Assembly (NCBI GenBank): GCA_002361625.1
Contig: DETL01000017.1
Span: 1-39,399, forward strand
DNA from: Bacteroidales bacterium UBA3289
GTDB lineage: Bacteria > Bacteroidota > Bacteroidia > Bacteroidales > UBA932
DNA length: 39,399 nt
Reading direction: 5' to 3'
In this document: positions 6,700 through 15,432 of the stretch, piece after piece
Position numbering within the stretch: position 1 is the first letter of the stretch
Layout of the letters: the number at the start of each line of letters is the position of its first letter
Made by a program: the position numbers and the translations under genes
The notes under the pieces: generated by a model
The model's input: the letters and a program-made list of their open reading frames with translations, nothing else
What the model was told of the DNA's origin: nothing
The model's database searches: none

Positions 6700-8058
6700 C
6701 TAGAACTGGTAGTTGATACCGATGCCGAGCCACATGCCGGCATCCAGCGGCTTGTAGAAGCACTTGGCCAGCTCCACGGAAACGATGAAGTTCTGGTTCA
6801 TCGCGATCTTCAGACCGGCACCGCCGCTGTAGATGATGTCGCGGACCTTGGAGGCGTCATAGAGCTTGGACAGCGGCATATAGGTGGCCGCGTTGCTCCC
6901 CTTCGCTTTTTCGAAAGCGTCGGCCCGGTAAGGCTTGGTGATGATACCGGCATCGAAGAACGGATTCACGGCGATGTAGAAGTACTGGTTGAAAAGCTTG
7001 AAGTTCACGAGCTTGACACGCAGTTCCGTGTTGGCCCAGGCGAAGCCCTCGGTCAGGATGCGGTTTTCACGCAGACCCCGGATGGTGTTGGAAGAACCAA
7101 AGCCTTCGGAAATCATGTTACGCTGGACCAGCAGCGGATTGTTCTGGATCATGTACAGGGGCGTTTCCCCGGCGATGGTCTGCTGCCAGGCCAGCCGATA
7201 GGCGAACACAGGGTCACCCGCCTTGATGTGGATGGGGATGTCGATGTAGTGACGGAAGTAAACGCAGGCTTTCAGATAGCGCTGGTCCAGGACATTGCCG
7301 TTCAGGTAGGCCTCCGCCCAGATTCCCCGGTTCGGAGCGGCTTCCATGTCACGGGTGTCGTAAACGAGGCCGGCATTCAGTTCCAGGGCCTTTCCGCCGT
7401 CGGCTTCGTCGTCATTGATGATCCCTAATTTCCGATAGTCGTTGTACAAGGTATTGTCCTTGTCGTAGTAGTGCATGTCGGAGGAACCGTCCACTTTGTA
7501 ACCGGTATCCTTCATGTCTCCGAGTTTCCAGTTCCAGAAATTGACCCCGGCCGCCCAGTTCAGGTGATCCACGATACGTCCCTGCACATTGGCCAGCACG
7601 CGCAGCATGTTCCGGCTCATGCCGAAATAGTTGATGCCGGTCTTCTGGTTGGACCAATACTCGGTATAGGGGTTGTCCAGATGGGCCAGGGAGGCGCCGC
7701 CGTTGAAGCCCCACAGGCTGTACAGCGGGTCATTCATGTAAGTGACCGACGCGTTCACGCGCATGTTGGGAATCAGATACTTGGAGTCATAGGCCAGATA
7801 CAGGCGCATGCGGTGGCTGTGCGTGAAATAGGACGCCTCCCAGCTGATCTTGTGGAGGGGATCCGGATACGTGCCTCCGTCTCCGTAATAATAGATATCT
7901 CCGAAGGCGCCGGCCTGGAAGCCGTTGTCCACGGAATAGGTGGCAGTAGGAAGGAGGCCGAAGCTCCAGCCGGTCTTCATTTCCTTCTCCTCTTCCTGGG
8001 CGGAGAGGATCATCGTGCCCGCGGCAAGCAGGGCAAGGGTTGTCAGAAATCTTTTCAT
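6700..8058 (-). CDS. Omp85-like outer-membrane beta-barrel protein
   Basis: 452-residue predicted outer-membrane protein. It has a signal peptide (MKRFLTTLALLAAGTMILSAQ) and alternating amphipathic strands throughout, such as WEASYFTHSHRMRLYLAYDSKYL. It ends in YQF, the terminal aromatic residue expected by the BAM machinery. The arrangement resembles the C-terminal surface-antigen barrel of the BamA/TamA superfamily, but no POTRA repeats precede it, so it is a barrel-only member. The natural cargo is unknown. It has its own near-perfect promoter at 8098-8128 with an inverted repeat in the spacer, and a terminator 15 bases after the stop. It is probably a single-gene transcript. Confidence 0.8.
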   Translation of the reverse strand: MKRFLTTLALLAAGTMILSAQEEEKEMKTGWSFGLLPTATYSVDNGFQAGAFGDIYYYGDGGTYPDPLHKISWEASYFTHSHRMRLYLAYDSKYLIPNMRVNASVTYMNDPLYSLWGFNGGASLAHLDNPYTEYWSNQKTGINYFGMSRNMLRVLANVQGRIVDHLNWAAGVNFWNWKLGDMKDTGYKVDGSSDMHYYDKDNTLYNDYRKLGIINDDEADGGKALELNAGLVYDTRDMEAAPNRGIWAEAYLNGNVLDQRYLKACVYFRHYIDIPIHIKAGDPVFAYRLAWQQTIAGETPLYMIQNNPLLVQRNMISEGFGSSNTIRGLRENRILTEGFAWANTELRVKLVNFKLFNQYFYIAVNPFFDAGIITKPYRADAFEKAKGSNAATYMPLSKLYDASKVRDIIYSGGAGLKIAMNQNFIVSVELAKCFYKPLDAGMWLGIGINYQF

Positions 8059-8097
8059 ATCGATAGGTTATTCTTCCGTTTTGATTACAAGTTCGTG

Positions 8098-8128
8098 CAA
8101 ATTTAGGAAAACTATTCCTAAATGCAAA
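8098..8128 (-). promoter_or_regulatory. Promoter of the outer-membrane barrel gene
   Basis: On the minus strand TTTG (8125-8128) is followed after 19 bases by TAAATTTG (8098-8105), a full match to the Bacteroidota -33/-7 pattern. The leader to the ATG at 8058 is about 35 bases. The -33 box lies 19 bases beyond the stop codon of the DUF2264 gene. Confidence 0.8.
8101..8123. promoter_or_regulatory. 9-bp perfect inverted repeat inside promoter spacer
   Basis: ATTTAGGAA (8101-8109) and TTCCTAAAT (8115-8123) form a perfect inverted repeat with a five-base spacer. It fills the space between the -33 and -7 boxes of the barrel promoter. It could be a repressor operator. It might instead act as a weak 3' stem for the DUF2264 transcript, though no proper T run follows. 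Confidence 0.5.
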
Positions 8129-8146
8129 GTTCAGGGGCCGTCGGCC

Positions 8147-9343
8147 TCAAAGCGCATGGTCGGCCCCGACGTCGATGCCCTCCCAGGCTTTCCGGGAAGT
8201 CCAGGAGGCGGCCGGCCGGCTCCAGAACGGGTCGGATTCCGGCAGGCCCAGCGGCAGGAACACCGCCATGCACAGATAAACGCTGCCCGTATTGATATAT
8301 TCCTCTCCCATCCGGGGCTGATGTCCTGCATAACCGACAGTCAGCCATCCCTTTTCGTCGAAGGTTCCGGGCATGCCGGCCTGGCGGGAGATCACGGCCG
8401 TCAGGCCGCAGCGGACCTGGGCGGGATCGATATCGGCAGGAAGCAGATGGAGGAACGCCGCATCGGAAAGGGCATGGAAGGATCCGAACCGGTAGGCAAT
8501 GGAACGGCCGATGACCGGATAAGTTCCTTCGGGCGAGATCATCCGTTCCAGCTGGGCCGCGTACCGGCCCAGGCGACGCTCCTGTTCCGGGAGGAAATCC
8601 GCGCCGGGCAGTCCATGGCGCGCCATCACCTGGAGCACTTCCGTCAGCATCGGATGGATGACCAGGCTGTTGTAGTAATCCAGGTGGAAGTCCTCCCCGT
8701 CCCCGTACCAGGCATCGCCCTTATACCAGCGGTAGCGGAATTTCACCACGCCGTCATACAGGCGGTCGGGCTGGAAATTCCCCGTGAACTCGAGCAGGGC
8801 GGCCTCGATGATGGAGGCGAAAAGGAGCCAGTTGCTCTCGTAAGGCTGGATCTGGCGGGATGTTTTCCACGCGTCGATGAGATTCTTCCGGGTCGCATCG
8901 TCCAGGCGGCCCCAAATCTGTGTCGGGGCCCGGAGCACGCCCTCGGCCAGGAAAGCGGCATCCACGAGAGGCTGGCTGATCCGGCCGTCAAAGACCAGGC
9001 GGTCCGGCGATGCCGGGTCCACCGCACTCCGCATCGCACGCACGGTCAGGTCGATAAAACGGGCCCGGAGCTGCCCTTCCGGCGTCTCGTCGGGCCCCAG
9101 CTCCAGCCAGGGGGCGATACCGCAGACCGTCCGTCCGAAAGCTTCCAGATAGGATACTTCCCGGCGGAGCGGATTGGTGGAGAACGATTCGAAAGGCATG
9201 TCGGCCTTCAGCGTCCCGTCGGCAAGATGTGCCAGCACCGGTTCCGCGATGCGGGTCATGGTTTCCACCCAGACCGGACGGTCCTGCGCCGCCGCGAACA
9301 GGGGCAGCAGCACGAAAGAGAGGAGAAGGAGGGATCGTTTCAT
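8147..9343 (-). CDS. DUF2264 domain protein, exported
   Basis: 398-residue secreted protein with signal peptide MKRSLLLLSFVLLPLFAAAQ. The body matches the DUF2264 family I recognise: RREVSYLEAFGRTVCGIAPWLEL, YESNWLLFASIIEAALLEFTG, WYGDGEDFHLDYYNSLVIHPML and the SEGTYPVIGRSIAYRFG-like segment. These proteins are predicted alpha/alpha-toroid proteins related to polysaccharide-degrading enzymes; activity is mostly unproven. The ATG at 9343 is chosen because it starts the signal peptide and lies 5 bases after the stop of the upstream 94-residue gene; an in-frame ATG at 9370 would overlap that gene. It is the last gene of the sulfonolipid-type operon, where its role is unclear. Confidence 0.85.
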   Translation of the reverse strand: MKRSLLLLSFVLLPLFAAAQDRPVWVETMTRIAEPVLAHLADGTLKADMPFESFSTNPLRREVSYLEAFGRTVCGIAPWLELGPDETPEGQLRARFIDLTVRAMRSAVDPASPDRLVFDGRISQPLVDAAFLAEGVLRAPTQIWGRLDDATRKNLIDAWKTSRQIQPYESNWLLFASIIEAALLEFTGNFQPDRLYDGVVKFRYRWYKGDAWYGDGEDFHLDYYNSLVIHPMLTEVLQVMARHGLPGADFLPEQERRLGRYAAQLERMISPEGTYPVIGRSIAYRFGSFHALSDAAFLHLLPADIDPAQVRCGLTAVISRQAGMPGTFDEKGWLTVGYAGHQPRMGEEYINTGSVYLCMAVFLPLGLPESDPFWSRPAASWTSRKAWEGIDVGADHAL

Positions 9344-9348
9344 CGGTT

Positions 9349-9633
9349 TCAGGATTTTCTGTCGATCCAAACCCAGAGCCGGTACATCAGCCAGCCCCAG
9401 GCCAGGAACAGGAGGATATGGACCCAGACCGGGACCCGGGTGTGATAGACGTCGTCCCGGACCACTTGGTCGAAGCCCGGGATATCGGCATAATAGTAGG
9501 CGCCGGCGCCGAAATCATAGTCCGGGGAGAGGCCCAGCCGGTTTGCCATGATATAGACGGCACAGCCCAAAATGGCCACGACCGCGAGGGCCGTGACCAC
9601 CTTGAACAGCGTATTACGCCGTCGGTTTTCCAT
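9349..9633 (-). CDS. 94-residue membrane protein of unknown function
   Basis: Small basic-start protein (MENRRRNTLFKVV) with two predicted transmembrane helices at about residues 10-30 and 68-88. They flank an aromatic-rich external loop containing FGAGAYYYADIPGFDQ. Its ATG shares one base with the stop codon of the YeiH-family gene (TAATG junction), a sign of translational coupling. I recognise no family. The tight coupling suggests a small partner of the transporter, but that is inference. An ORF extending upstream in this frame runs inside the transporter gene and is not used. Confidence 0.75.
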   Translation of the reverse strand: MENRRRNTLFKVVTALAVVAILGCAVYIMANRLGLSPDYDFGAGAYYYADIPGFDQVVRDDVYHTRVPVWVHILLFLAWGWLMYRLWVWIDRKS

Positions 9634-10973
9634 TACTTGTAAAGATCCAGCACCGGAATCTCGAACAGGACACCGGACAGGAGCAGCCACACCGCGAAGA
9701 AGGTCAGGGCGATGTTGAAGAGCTGTCCCACGACATAGAGCCACAGGACCTTGCCGCCCTGCATCTGCTTGGCGATCTCCCGGAAGTTGGTATCCAGGCC
9801 GATGGAGGTGAACGCCAGGACGAAGCACCAGTTCTTGTACTGGTCCAGCACGCCGTTGATGGCCTTCACGCTGTCGGTCCCGGCCAGGGGCTGGACCAGG
9901 AAGGAGGCCACGAGGGAAGCTACGAAGAAGCCGATGATGAACTTCGGGAAACGGTTCCAGATTTCACCGGGGCCCACTTTCTTCCCTTCGGTCTTGTCCA
10001 CGCGGGTAGCGAAGAACAGGGCCACGAAGAAGGCGATGAAGCCGATGAGGATGTTCTGGATGCTCTTGACGAGGACCGCGGCCTGCTCGGCCTCCGGGCC
10101 CAGGGCGTTGCCGGCGAGGACCACCGCACCGGTGGAATCGACCGTACCGCCGATCAGGGCGCCGCCCATCAGCTGGCTCATGCCGGTCGCCCGGATGATC
10201 ATGGGCTCGAACACCATCATCAGGATGGTGAAGATGATGGAAATGGAGATGGCGATGCCGAGGTCGTTCTTCTTCGCGCCGGCAGCCGCACCCGTGGCGA
10301 TGGCCGCGGAAGTGCCGCAGACGGAAGTGGCGGCCGCAAGGGTGATGACGAGCGGTTTGTTGCCGATCTTGAGGACCTTCGTCCCGAACCACCACATGAA
10401 GATGATGACGATAGGCGTGACGATCCAGGCGATGCCCAGCCCGTACAGGCCGAACTTGGCGATGTTGCTGAACAGCACCGAGAAGCCCATGATCACGAGG
10501 CCGGTCTTGATGTAGAACTCGGTCCGGATGGCGGGCCGGAGCCACTTGGGGACGCCCACGGTGTTGGAGATCAGCAGGCCCACGATGAGGGCCCAGAAAG
10601 CCCATTCCAGATACCGGTTCAGGGTGAACTCGGCGCTGATGAGCCGGACGACGACGGCGAGGACGAACAGGCACAGGAAAGCGGGGATGAATTCCTTGAC
10701 CTTGCCGCCCTGGAGCTTGACGCCCAGGGTAAACAGGACGCCCAGCACCAGGAAGGTGCGGAGCAGTTTCACCCAGAAAGCGCCATTGAGCTGTGCCAAC
10801 AGGGATTTCTTCTCGGCGACGTCTTCCCACAGGTGCCAGGTGGAGAACTTGGCTGCGGCAAAGTCAAAGGCACCGGTGAGCACCGCGACGCACGCGATGG
10901 CGATGACGGCAAAGCCGATCCAGACGGCCAGCCAGTCTTCGGTCTTGTAGAGTTTGGAAAGGTTCGTTTTCAT
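9633..10973 (-). CDS. YeiH-family putative sulfate/sulfonate transporter
   Basis: 446-residue integral membrane protein of the YeiH/UPF0324 family (putative sulfate exporters), with about ten or more hydrophobic helices. Recognisable parts are the conserved ITLAAATSVCGTSAAIATG stretch, the MGGALIGGTVDSTGAVVLAG segment and the YIK..VIMGFSVLF region. It has an N-terminal extension and a 60-residue region (about 45-105) longer than E. coli YeiH. The substrate is unproven for the family. Next to cysteate synthase, sulfite, sulfate or a small sulfonate is a reasonable guess. It starts 26 bases after the cysteate synthase stop in a CGATATG context, and its stop overlaps the next gene. Confidence 0.85.
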   Translation of the reverse strand: MKTNLSKLYKTEDWLAVWIGFAVIAIACVAVLTGAFDFAAAKFSTWHLWEDVAEKKSLLAQLNGAFWVKLLRTFLVLGVLFTLGVKLQGGKVKEFIPAFLCLFVLAVVVRLISAEFTLNRYLEWAFWALIVGLLISNTVGVPKWLRPAIRTEFYIKTGLVIMGFSVLFSNIAKFGLYGLGIAWIVTPIVIIFMWWFGTKVLKIGNKPLVITLAAATSVCGTSAAIATGAAAGAKKNDLGIAISISIIFTILMMVFEPMIIRATGMSQLMGGALIGGTVDSTGAVVLAGNALGPEAEQAAVLVKSIQNILIGFIAFFVALFFATRVDKTEGKKVGPGEIWNRFPKFIIGFFVASLVASFLVQPLAGTDSVKAINGVLDQYKNWCFVLAFTSIGLDTNFREIAKQMQGGKVLWLYVVGQLFNIALTFFAVWLLLSGVLFEIPVLDLYK

Positions 10974-10999
10974 ATCGGGTCGGGTTATAGATCAAGGGA

Positions 11000-12283
11000 T
11001 TAAAACAGGGCGCTCACGCGGGAGACGATTTCCTCGGCCGGAAGGTCGGGGGAAAGGACCAGGTCGGGCTCCTTGAGGATGAAGCCGCGGGCCATGGCCC
11101 CGAGGACACCGCCGCCGGTGCAGTTGAGCATGATGTATTCGTCTTTTTTCACCGCCCCTTCCTGGACGGCCTTGGCGAGGGCGGTCACGGCCACGCAGGA
11201 AGCCGGAAGGAGGTCGTACCCTTCCCGGTTCCGGAACTGGAGGAGCCAGTAGATGATGTCGTTGTTGCTGGCGAGATAGAAGTCGCCGCCGCTGTCCTTG
11301 AGCGTGTCATACAGGCCGCCGGCCAGACTGTACGGGGGTTTCCGGTTGGAAAGGACGCTGGCGAGAACCACTTCGGCCTCGCGCCGACCCTTCTCGGGAT
11401 CCAGGTCCACCAGCGCACGGGAGCCGGCCTTCCAGGAGTCGTACATCAGGGTGAAAGGATCGTTCTGGGCCACGTACACGCGCATCCGGTTCTCTCCGAA
11501 GCGGCCGTCCTCGGCCAGGCGGCAAGCGTTTTCCCAGGCGGCGATGGCGCCGGTACCGGAACCCACGGCCTGGAAATAGGCGTCGGGGATGCGGCCCATC
11601 TTCTCCACACAGCTGAGCACGGTCGTGCCCATGCCGTCACGCCGGGCCACGTTCTTGGCACCGCCTTCCAGCATGTAGCGGGGATCGGAAGCCAGCTTCT
11701 CACCCAGGGTGATGGCGTCATAATAGTCGCAGCCGTGGGGAACCGCAATCAGTTTCACGCAGGAGCGGAGCGGACGGCGGAACCAAAGGTCGTGCAGGCT
11801 GTCCTCCGGGACGCAAATGACGATAGGAATGCGGTTGTCCGAGCACACCTGGGCGAAAGCCCGGGCGGTGTTGCCGGCCGACTGGACGACGAGGATCCGC
11901 TTTTCGCGGGCGTCCATGCGGGCGAGGACGGAATACGCCTCCGTCTCCTTGAAGGAACAGGTGCGCATCTTGGCGCCGATCCGGGGATTCCATCCCGAGA
12001 ACGTGATATACAGGTTCTCCAGGCCCAGGAACTGGGCCAGGCCCTTGGACTTATACGTCACCGGGGCGCAGGACTTCCGCAGCGTCCGCTTGATGGGCAT
12101 CCAATCCGCGTAGCGGTAGATGCCGTCCTGGTCGTTGCGCGGCGTGAAACGTTTATTGTCATAGACAGCCCGGACCAGGGAGGGGGCCCCGCCTTCGGGA
12201 TCGCCCATCGTCCAGCCCTTGTCCTCGAATTCGCGGCCATTGCCGACATTCACCAGATGGTACTTGGTAGGTTCGAATCTCAT
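11000..12283 (-). CDS. Cysteate synthase (PLP-dependent)
   Basis: 427-residue fold-type II PLP enzyme of the threonine synthase superfamily, matching cysteate synthase. That enzyme makes L-cysteate and phosphate from O-phospho-L-serine and sulfite, as established in Methanosarcina. The Schiff-base lysine is probably Lys112 in TCSFKETEA, Asn138 lies in SAGNTARAF, and the phosphate-binding glycine loop is GSGTGAIAAWE. The N-terminus HLVNVGNGREFEDKGW is typical of the family. A threonine synthase is less likely because the active-site surroundings and the neighbours (AOS acyltransferase, reductase, YeiH) fit sulfonate metabolism. Its start overlaps the stop of the HdrE/D-type gene by 4 bases. 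Confidence 0.85.
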   Translation of the reverse strand: MRFEPTKYHLVNVGNGREFEDKGWTMGDPEGGAPSLVRAVYDNKRFTPRNDQDGIYRYADWMPIKRTLRKSCAPVTYKSKGLAQFLGLENLYITFSGWNPRIGAKMRTCSFKETEAYSVLARMDAREKRILVVQSAGNTARAFAQVCSDNRIPIVICVPEDSLHDLWFRRPLRSCVKLIAVPHGCDYYDAITLGEKLASDPRYMLEGGAKNVARRDGMGTTVLSCVEKMGRIPDAYFQAVGSGTGAIAAWENACRLAEDGRFGENRMRVYVAQNDPFTLMYDSWKAGSRALVDLDPEKGRREAEVVLASVLSNRKPPYSLAGGLYDTLKDSGGDFYLASNNDIIYWLLQFRNREGYDLLPASCVAVTALAKAVQEGAVKKDEYIMLNCTGGGVLGAMARGFILKEPDLVLSPDLPAEEIVSRVSALF

Positions 12284-14109
12284 ATCGTATCAGGTTTCAG
12301 TTTTCCGTCAGTATAAAGGTCCACGATCTCCGCCAGGTCCCGGACCGGCCGGTCGGCATAGCGGGCGAAGGTCGCCGTACAGAGCGGGCAGGCCGTGGCG
12401 ATGGCATCGGCCTTGCTGGTATAGAGGTTGTCCAGGGCGGCGCGGGTGATCTTCTCCCGCTTGGCGAAGGAAAGCGACAGCGAGCCCAGGGAGCCTCCGC
12501 AGCAAACGCTCTCGGCCCGGTTCTTCTCCGCCTCCGCGATGCTGGACAGGCGGCCCAGCAGGCGTCTCGGCTCCTCGTAGATGCCGCAGCCCCGCCCCAG
12601 TTCGCAGGGATCGTGATAGACATAGCACAGGTCTCCCCTTCTGGGCACCAGGCGGCCCTGCTCCAGGAGTTCCTCCATATAATGGACATAATGGACGACC
12701 CGGATGCCGGGAAGGCTGTACTCTTCCGTAAACATCTTGTAGCAGATGGGGCAGCTGACCACCATCGTATCGGCCCCGGATTGCAGGATGATCTCTGTAT
12801 TCTTCCGGACGATTTCCCGCGCCTCCTCCAGGCGGCCTGCCGTAAGCATGGGCCTGCCGCAGCACACGCCGCCGTCCCGGTCCATCCAGCAGAAATCCAC
12901 ACCCGCCTTCCGGAAGAGGGATTCCATGCTCCGGCCGATGGACGGGACCAGCTGGCTCATGCAGCCGCTGTAGTACAGGACCTTTCCGCCTTCGGCCGCT
13001 CCGGCCAGGGTTCCGGTGGGGATATCGGAATAATCGGCCTTCACGGCATACTTCCGCTCGGCGCGGTTCAGCACCCGCAGTTTCGGCCCCTCGACACCTA
13101 CCTGGCACACGGCTTCGCACTTTCCGCAGAGCAGGCACTTGTCGCTGATCTCCGCGATACGGCGCTCGTTGCCGCGCCGCAGCTGCCGGGTCAGATACAC
13201 GGTGCAGTCCTTCAGGTTCGCCTTGTCCACGCTCATCGGGCAGGCGTCGATACAGACGCCGCAGTTCGGGCAGGCGTACACCTGCACCCGTGCAAAGCCT
13301 TTCCGGGCGTTGCGGACCTTCAGGCCGGCGTTGCGCATCGGGATGAGCATCATCTCGGCCGGGATATGCATGTACCTCGTAAAAGGCAGCACGGACATGA
13401 ACACGCCCAGCGCGATAGAATAGGCCCACCAGGTCGGGAGCATGTTCAGGTCGTTGCCCAGGAACTGGCGGAAAACCCAGTTCGCGGGAATGGTCAGGAA
13501 GGATCCGCCGCTGATGTGGGCGGTAAAGCTCTCGGCCAGCAGGCGCAGCGGGAAGATGGCCCAGAGGGAATACAGGCCGATCTGGTTGAGCAGCGACGGC
13601 CGGGGCGTGCGCCGCATGCCGAACAGGCGGGAACGGACGCGCTTGACCATCGCCAGGCCGATACCGCTCAGGATCACCAGCAGGAAAAAGTCCATCAGGA
13701 AGAACAGCAGGGATCCCTGGATGGTGGAATCGGCCTCGGCCACGAAGAAATTGAAGAAAATCGGATAGTAGAACAGGTGGATCCGCTCCGGCAGGAACAG
13801 CATCACCTCGATGTGACCCAGGAGGATGATCATGAACCAGCCGAAGGCGATGCTGGAATGCATATAGCCCAGAAGGCGGTTCCGTTTCCACAGTTTCACG
13901 TGCAGGAGGCAGTCACAGAAGATGTCCCGGATGTTCTTGACGAAGGTCTTGGGGGTGACGAGCGACACCAGGAACTTCTTCCGGTCCTCGCCGGAGAGCT
14001 GGAACAGGATCCGGACGATCCCGTACACACAGTACCCCAGCACGAAGATCATGCCCGCCAGGAAAGGGAGCACGAACGGATGGAAGCCGGATGAGAATCG
14101 CTCAATCAT
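12280..14109 (-). CDS. Membrane-bound HdrE/HdrD-type iron-sulfur protein
   Basis: 609-residue fusion. Residues 10-260 hold about five or six transmembrane helices resembling the nitrate reductase gamma/HdrE cytochrome b subunit; His84, His99, His198 and His248 are candidate heme ligands. Two [4Fe-4S] motifs follow (Cys280-283-286-290 and Cys325-328-331-335). Two full CCG domains follow these: Cys383, Cys416-417, Cys453/456, and Cys502, Cys536-537, Cys574/577. Such proteins pass electrons between the quinone pool and cytoplasmic heterodisulfide-like centres, as in HdrDE, DsrMK or QmoC. The start overlaps the HdrC2 stop by 8 bases. Within the Hdr-like cluster it takes the place of HdrB2, fused to a membrane anchor. 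Confidence 0.85.
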   Translation of the reverse strand: MIERFSSGFHPFVLPFLAGMIFVLGYCVYGIVRILFQLSGEDRKKFLVSLVTPKTFVKNIRDIFCDCLLHVKLWKRNRLLGYMHSSIAFGWFMIILLGHIEVMLFLPERIHLFYYPIFFNFFVAEADSTIQGSLLFFLMDFFLLVILSGIGLAMVKRVRSRLFGMRRTPRPSLLNQIGLYSLWAIFPLRLLAESFTAHISGGSFLTIPANWVFRQFLGNDLNMLPTWWAYSIALGVFMSVLPFTRYMHIPAEMMLIPMRNAGLKVRNARKGFARVQVYACPNCGVCIDACPMSVDKANLKDCTVYLTRQLRRGNERRIAEISDKCLLCGKCEAVCQVGVEGPKLRVLNRAERKYAVKADYSDIPTGTLAGAAEGGKVLYYSGCMSQLVPSIGRSMESLFRKAGVDFCWMDRDGGVCCGRPMLTAGRLEEAREIVRKNTEIILQSGADTMVVSCPICYKMFTEEYSLPGIRVVHYVHYMEELLEQGRLVPRRGDLCYVYHDPCELGRGCGIYEEPRRLLGRLSSIAEAEKNRAESVCCGGSLGSLSLSFAKREKITRAALDNLYTSKADAIATACPLCTATFARYADRPVRDLAEIVDLYTDGKLKPDTI

Positions 14110-14419
14110 AGATCCTGCACAAATTCAATATCAATTGGCGCGTATTGATGCCCCGGGGGCAGACCATCGTACACTTGCCGCACAGCATGCACCCTTTGAG
14201 CATCGGACGGACATCCTGCCCGCGCTGCAGGCCCAGGATCACTTTCCTCAGGCTCATTCCGTTGTAGGGGCCGGCCGTACAGGTGGCGCTGCAGGAGCCG
14301 CAGCCCATGCAGGTACGCGCATCCGGCGAGAGACTGCACAGTCTTTCGTACAGCCGGGTATCGGCCTTGGTGAGATCCAGCGCGGAGCTCCTGGAAAGTG
14401 TGAATCCGAAATCCGTCAT
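14102..14419 (-). CDS. HdrC-like small ferredoxin (HdrC2)
   Basis: 105-residue protein with two [4Fe-4S] motifs, Cys37-40-43-47 and Cys77-80-83-87, in the spacing typical of HdrC. It should ferry electrons between the HdrA flavoprotein and a CCG protein. The ATG at 14419 overlaps the HdrA stop (ATGA), giving a compact protein. The same frame is open further upstream inside the HdrA gene, but that part is an out-of-frame shadow. The second motif is followed by the usual Pro-Arg-Gly. It is shorter than typical archaeal HdrC. Confidence 0.88.
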   Translation of the reverse strand: MTDFGFTLSRSSALDLTKADTRLYERLCSLSPDARTCMGCGSCSATCTAGPYNGMSLRKVILGLQRGQDVRPMLKGCMLCGKCTMVCPRGINTRQLILNLCRIYD

Positions 14420-15429
14420 TTGCCTTGAATGAATCGATGGATGTCCAGGGCGGCGGAGCGTGCCTCCGCCAGTGTCTCGGGAACGGTCTTCGTACCCGTA
14501 CAGGCACCGGCGTAGAAGATGCCGGGACGGTTGGAGCCCACGATACCGGCAATGTTGTCGGCGCTCCGGAGGAACCCGTCGCTGTCCACTTCCAGCCGGG
14601 CCATCCGGGCCAGCTCCGCAGCATCGGGGTTGCACACCATGCCCGCCATGAGGACCAGCAGGTCCAGCTGCGCCCGCAGCGGCTTTCCGGACAGCGTGTC
14701 CTCCGCCTTCACCTGCAGGCGCCCGTCCAGGGTTTCGCCCACCTCGGAGATACGGCCGCGGATGAACTGCACCCCATGCTCCTGCTGGGCGTTGATGTAA
14801 AAGTCCTCGTATTTCTTCCCGAACAGGCGAAGGTCCATATAGAAGCAATAGATCCGCGCATCGGGGAAATGTTCCTTCATCTCGATGGCCTGCTTGACGG
14901 CGGTCATGCAGCAGACCTTGGAGCACTGGCTGTTCCCCGCCTTCAGGTCGCGGGAACCTACGCAGTGGACGAATCCCACCGACTTCGGGGCGGCAGGGAT
15001 CCGGGAATCGGCGTTTCCGTTGAACCAGTTCTCCAGGTCAGCGTTCGTGATGACATGGTCATACACGCCGTATCCGTACTCTTCCTTCCGGGTCGCATCG
15101 AAAAGGCGAAAGCCCGAAGCGATGAGGATCGCACGGCAGGCGACGCTGACACCGTTGCTCAGCATCACGAGGTAGCCCTCCCGCAGGCGGTTGATGAAAT
15201 TCACCTTCGTTTCCAGGAAAATGTTCGCGTCCACGATCTCCTCGCCCATGTGCCGGACCAGGTCCTGGGCGGAGGCCATGTCCGGAAACAGGCGGTTCCA
15301 CTGCGACACATGGCCGCCCAGATGGTCCTGCTGCTCCACGACAATGGGATTGTATCCCAGGAAGAGCAGCTGTCTGGCCGCTTCCATGCCGGCTACGCCG
15401 CCGCCGATGATGACAACATTCTCCTTCAT
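14416..15429 (-). CDS. HdrA-like flavoprotein, short form
   Basis: 337-residue FAD protein. It has an N-terminal dinucleotide-binding motif GGGVAG (9-14), GG at 38-39 after VVEQQDHL, and the HdrA cluster signature Cys156, Cys169, Cys173, Cys174. That 13-4-1 spacing equals the noncanonical [4Fe-4S] site of methanogen HdrA. The extra ferredoxin domains and C-terminal insert of bifurcating HdrA are missing, as in the short sHdrA of sulfur oxidisers. The start lies 3 bases after the HdrB1 stop, and the stop overlaps HdrC2. The redox partner is unknown. Confidence in the family is high; the role is inferred. Confidence 0.88.
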   Translation of the reverse strand: MKENVVIIGGGVAGMEAARQLLFLGYNPIVVEQQDHLGGHVSQWNRLFPDMASAQDLVRHMGEEIVDANIFLETKVNFINRLREGYLVMLSNGVSVACRAILIASGFRLFDATRKEEYGYGVYDHVITNADLENWFNGNADSRIPAAPKSVGFVHCVGSRDLKAGNSQCSKVCCMTAVKQAIEMKEHFPDARIYCFYMDLRLFGKKYEDFYINAQQEHGVQFIRGRISEVGETLDGRLQVKAEDTLSGKPLRAQLDLLVLMAGMVCNPDAAELARMARLEVDSDGFLRSADNIAGIVGSNRPGIFYAGACTGTKTVPETLAEARSAALDIHRFIQGK

Positions 15430-15432
15430 CGT

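Noticed and set aside
14416..15429. Electron-bifurcating HdrA
   Set aside because: The protein is short and lacks the additional ferredoxin domains and insert of bifurcating HdrA; no hydrogenase or formate dehydrogenase gene is nearby.
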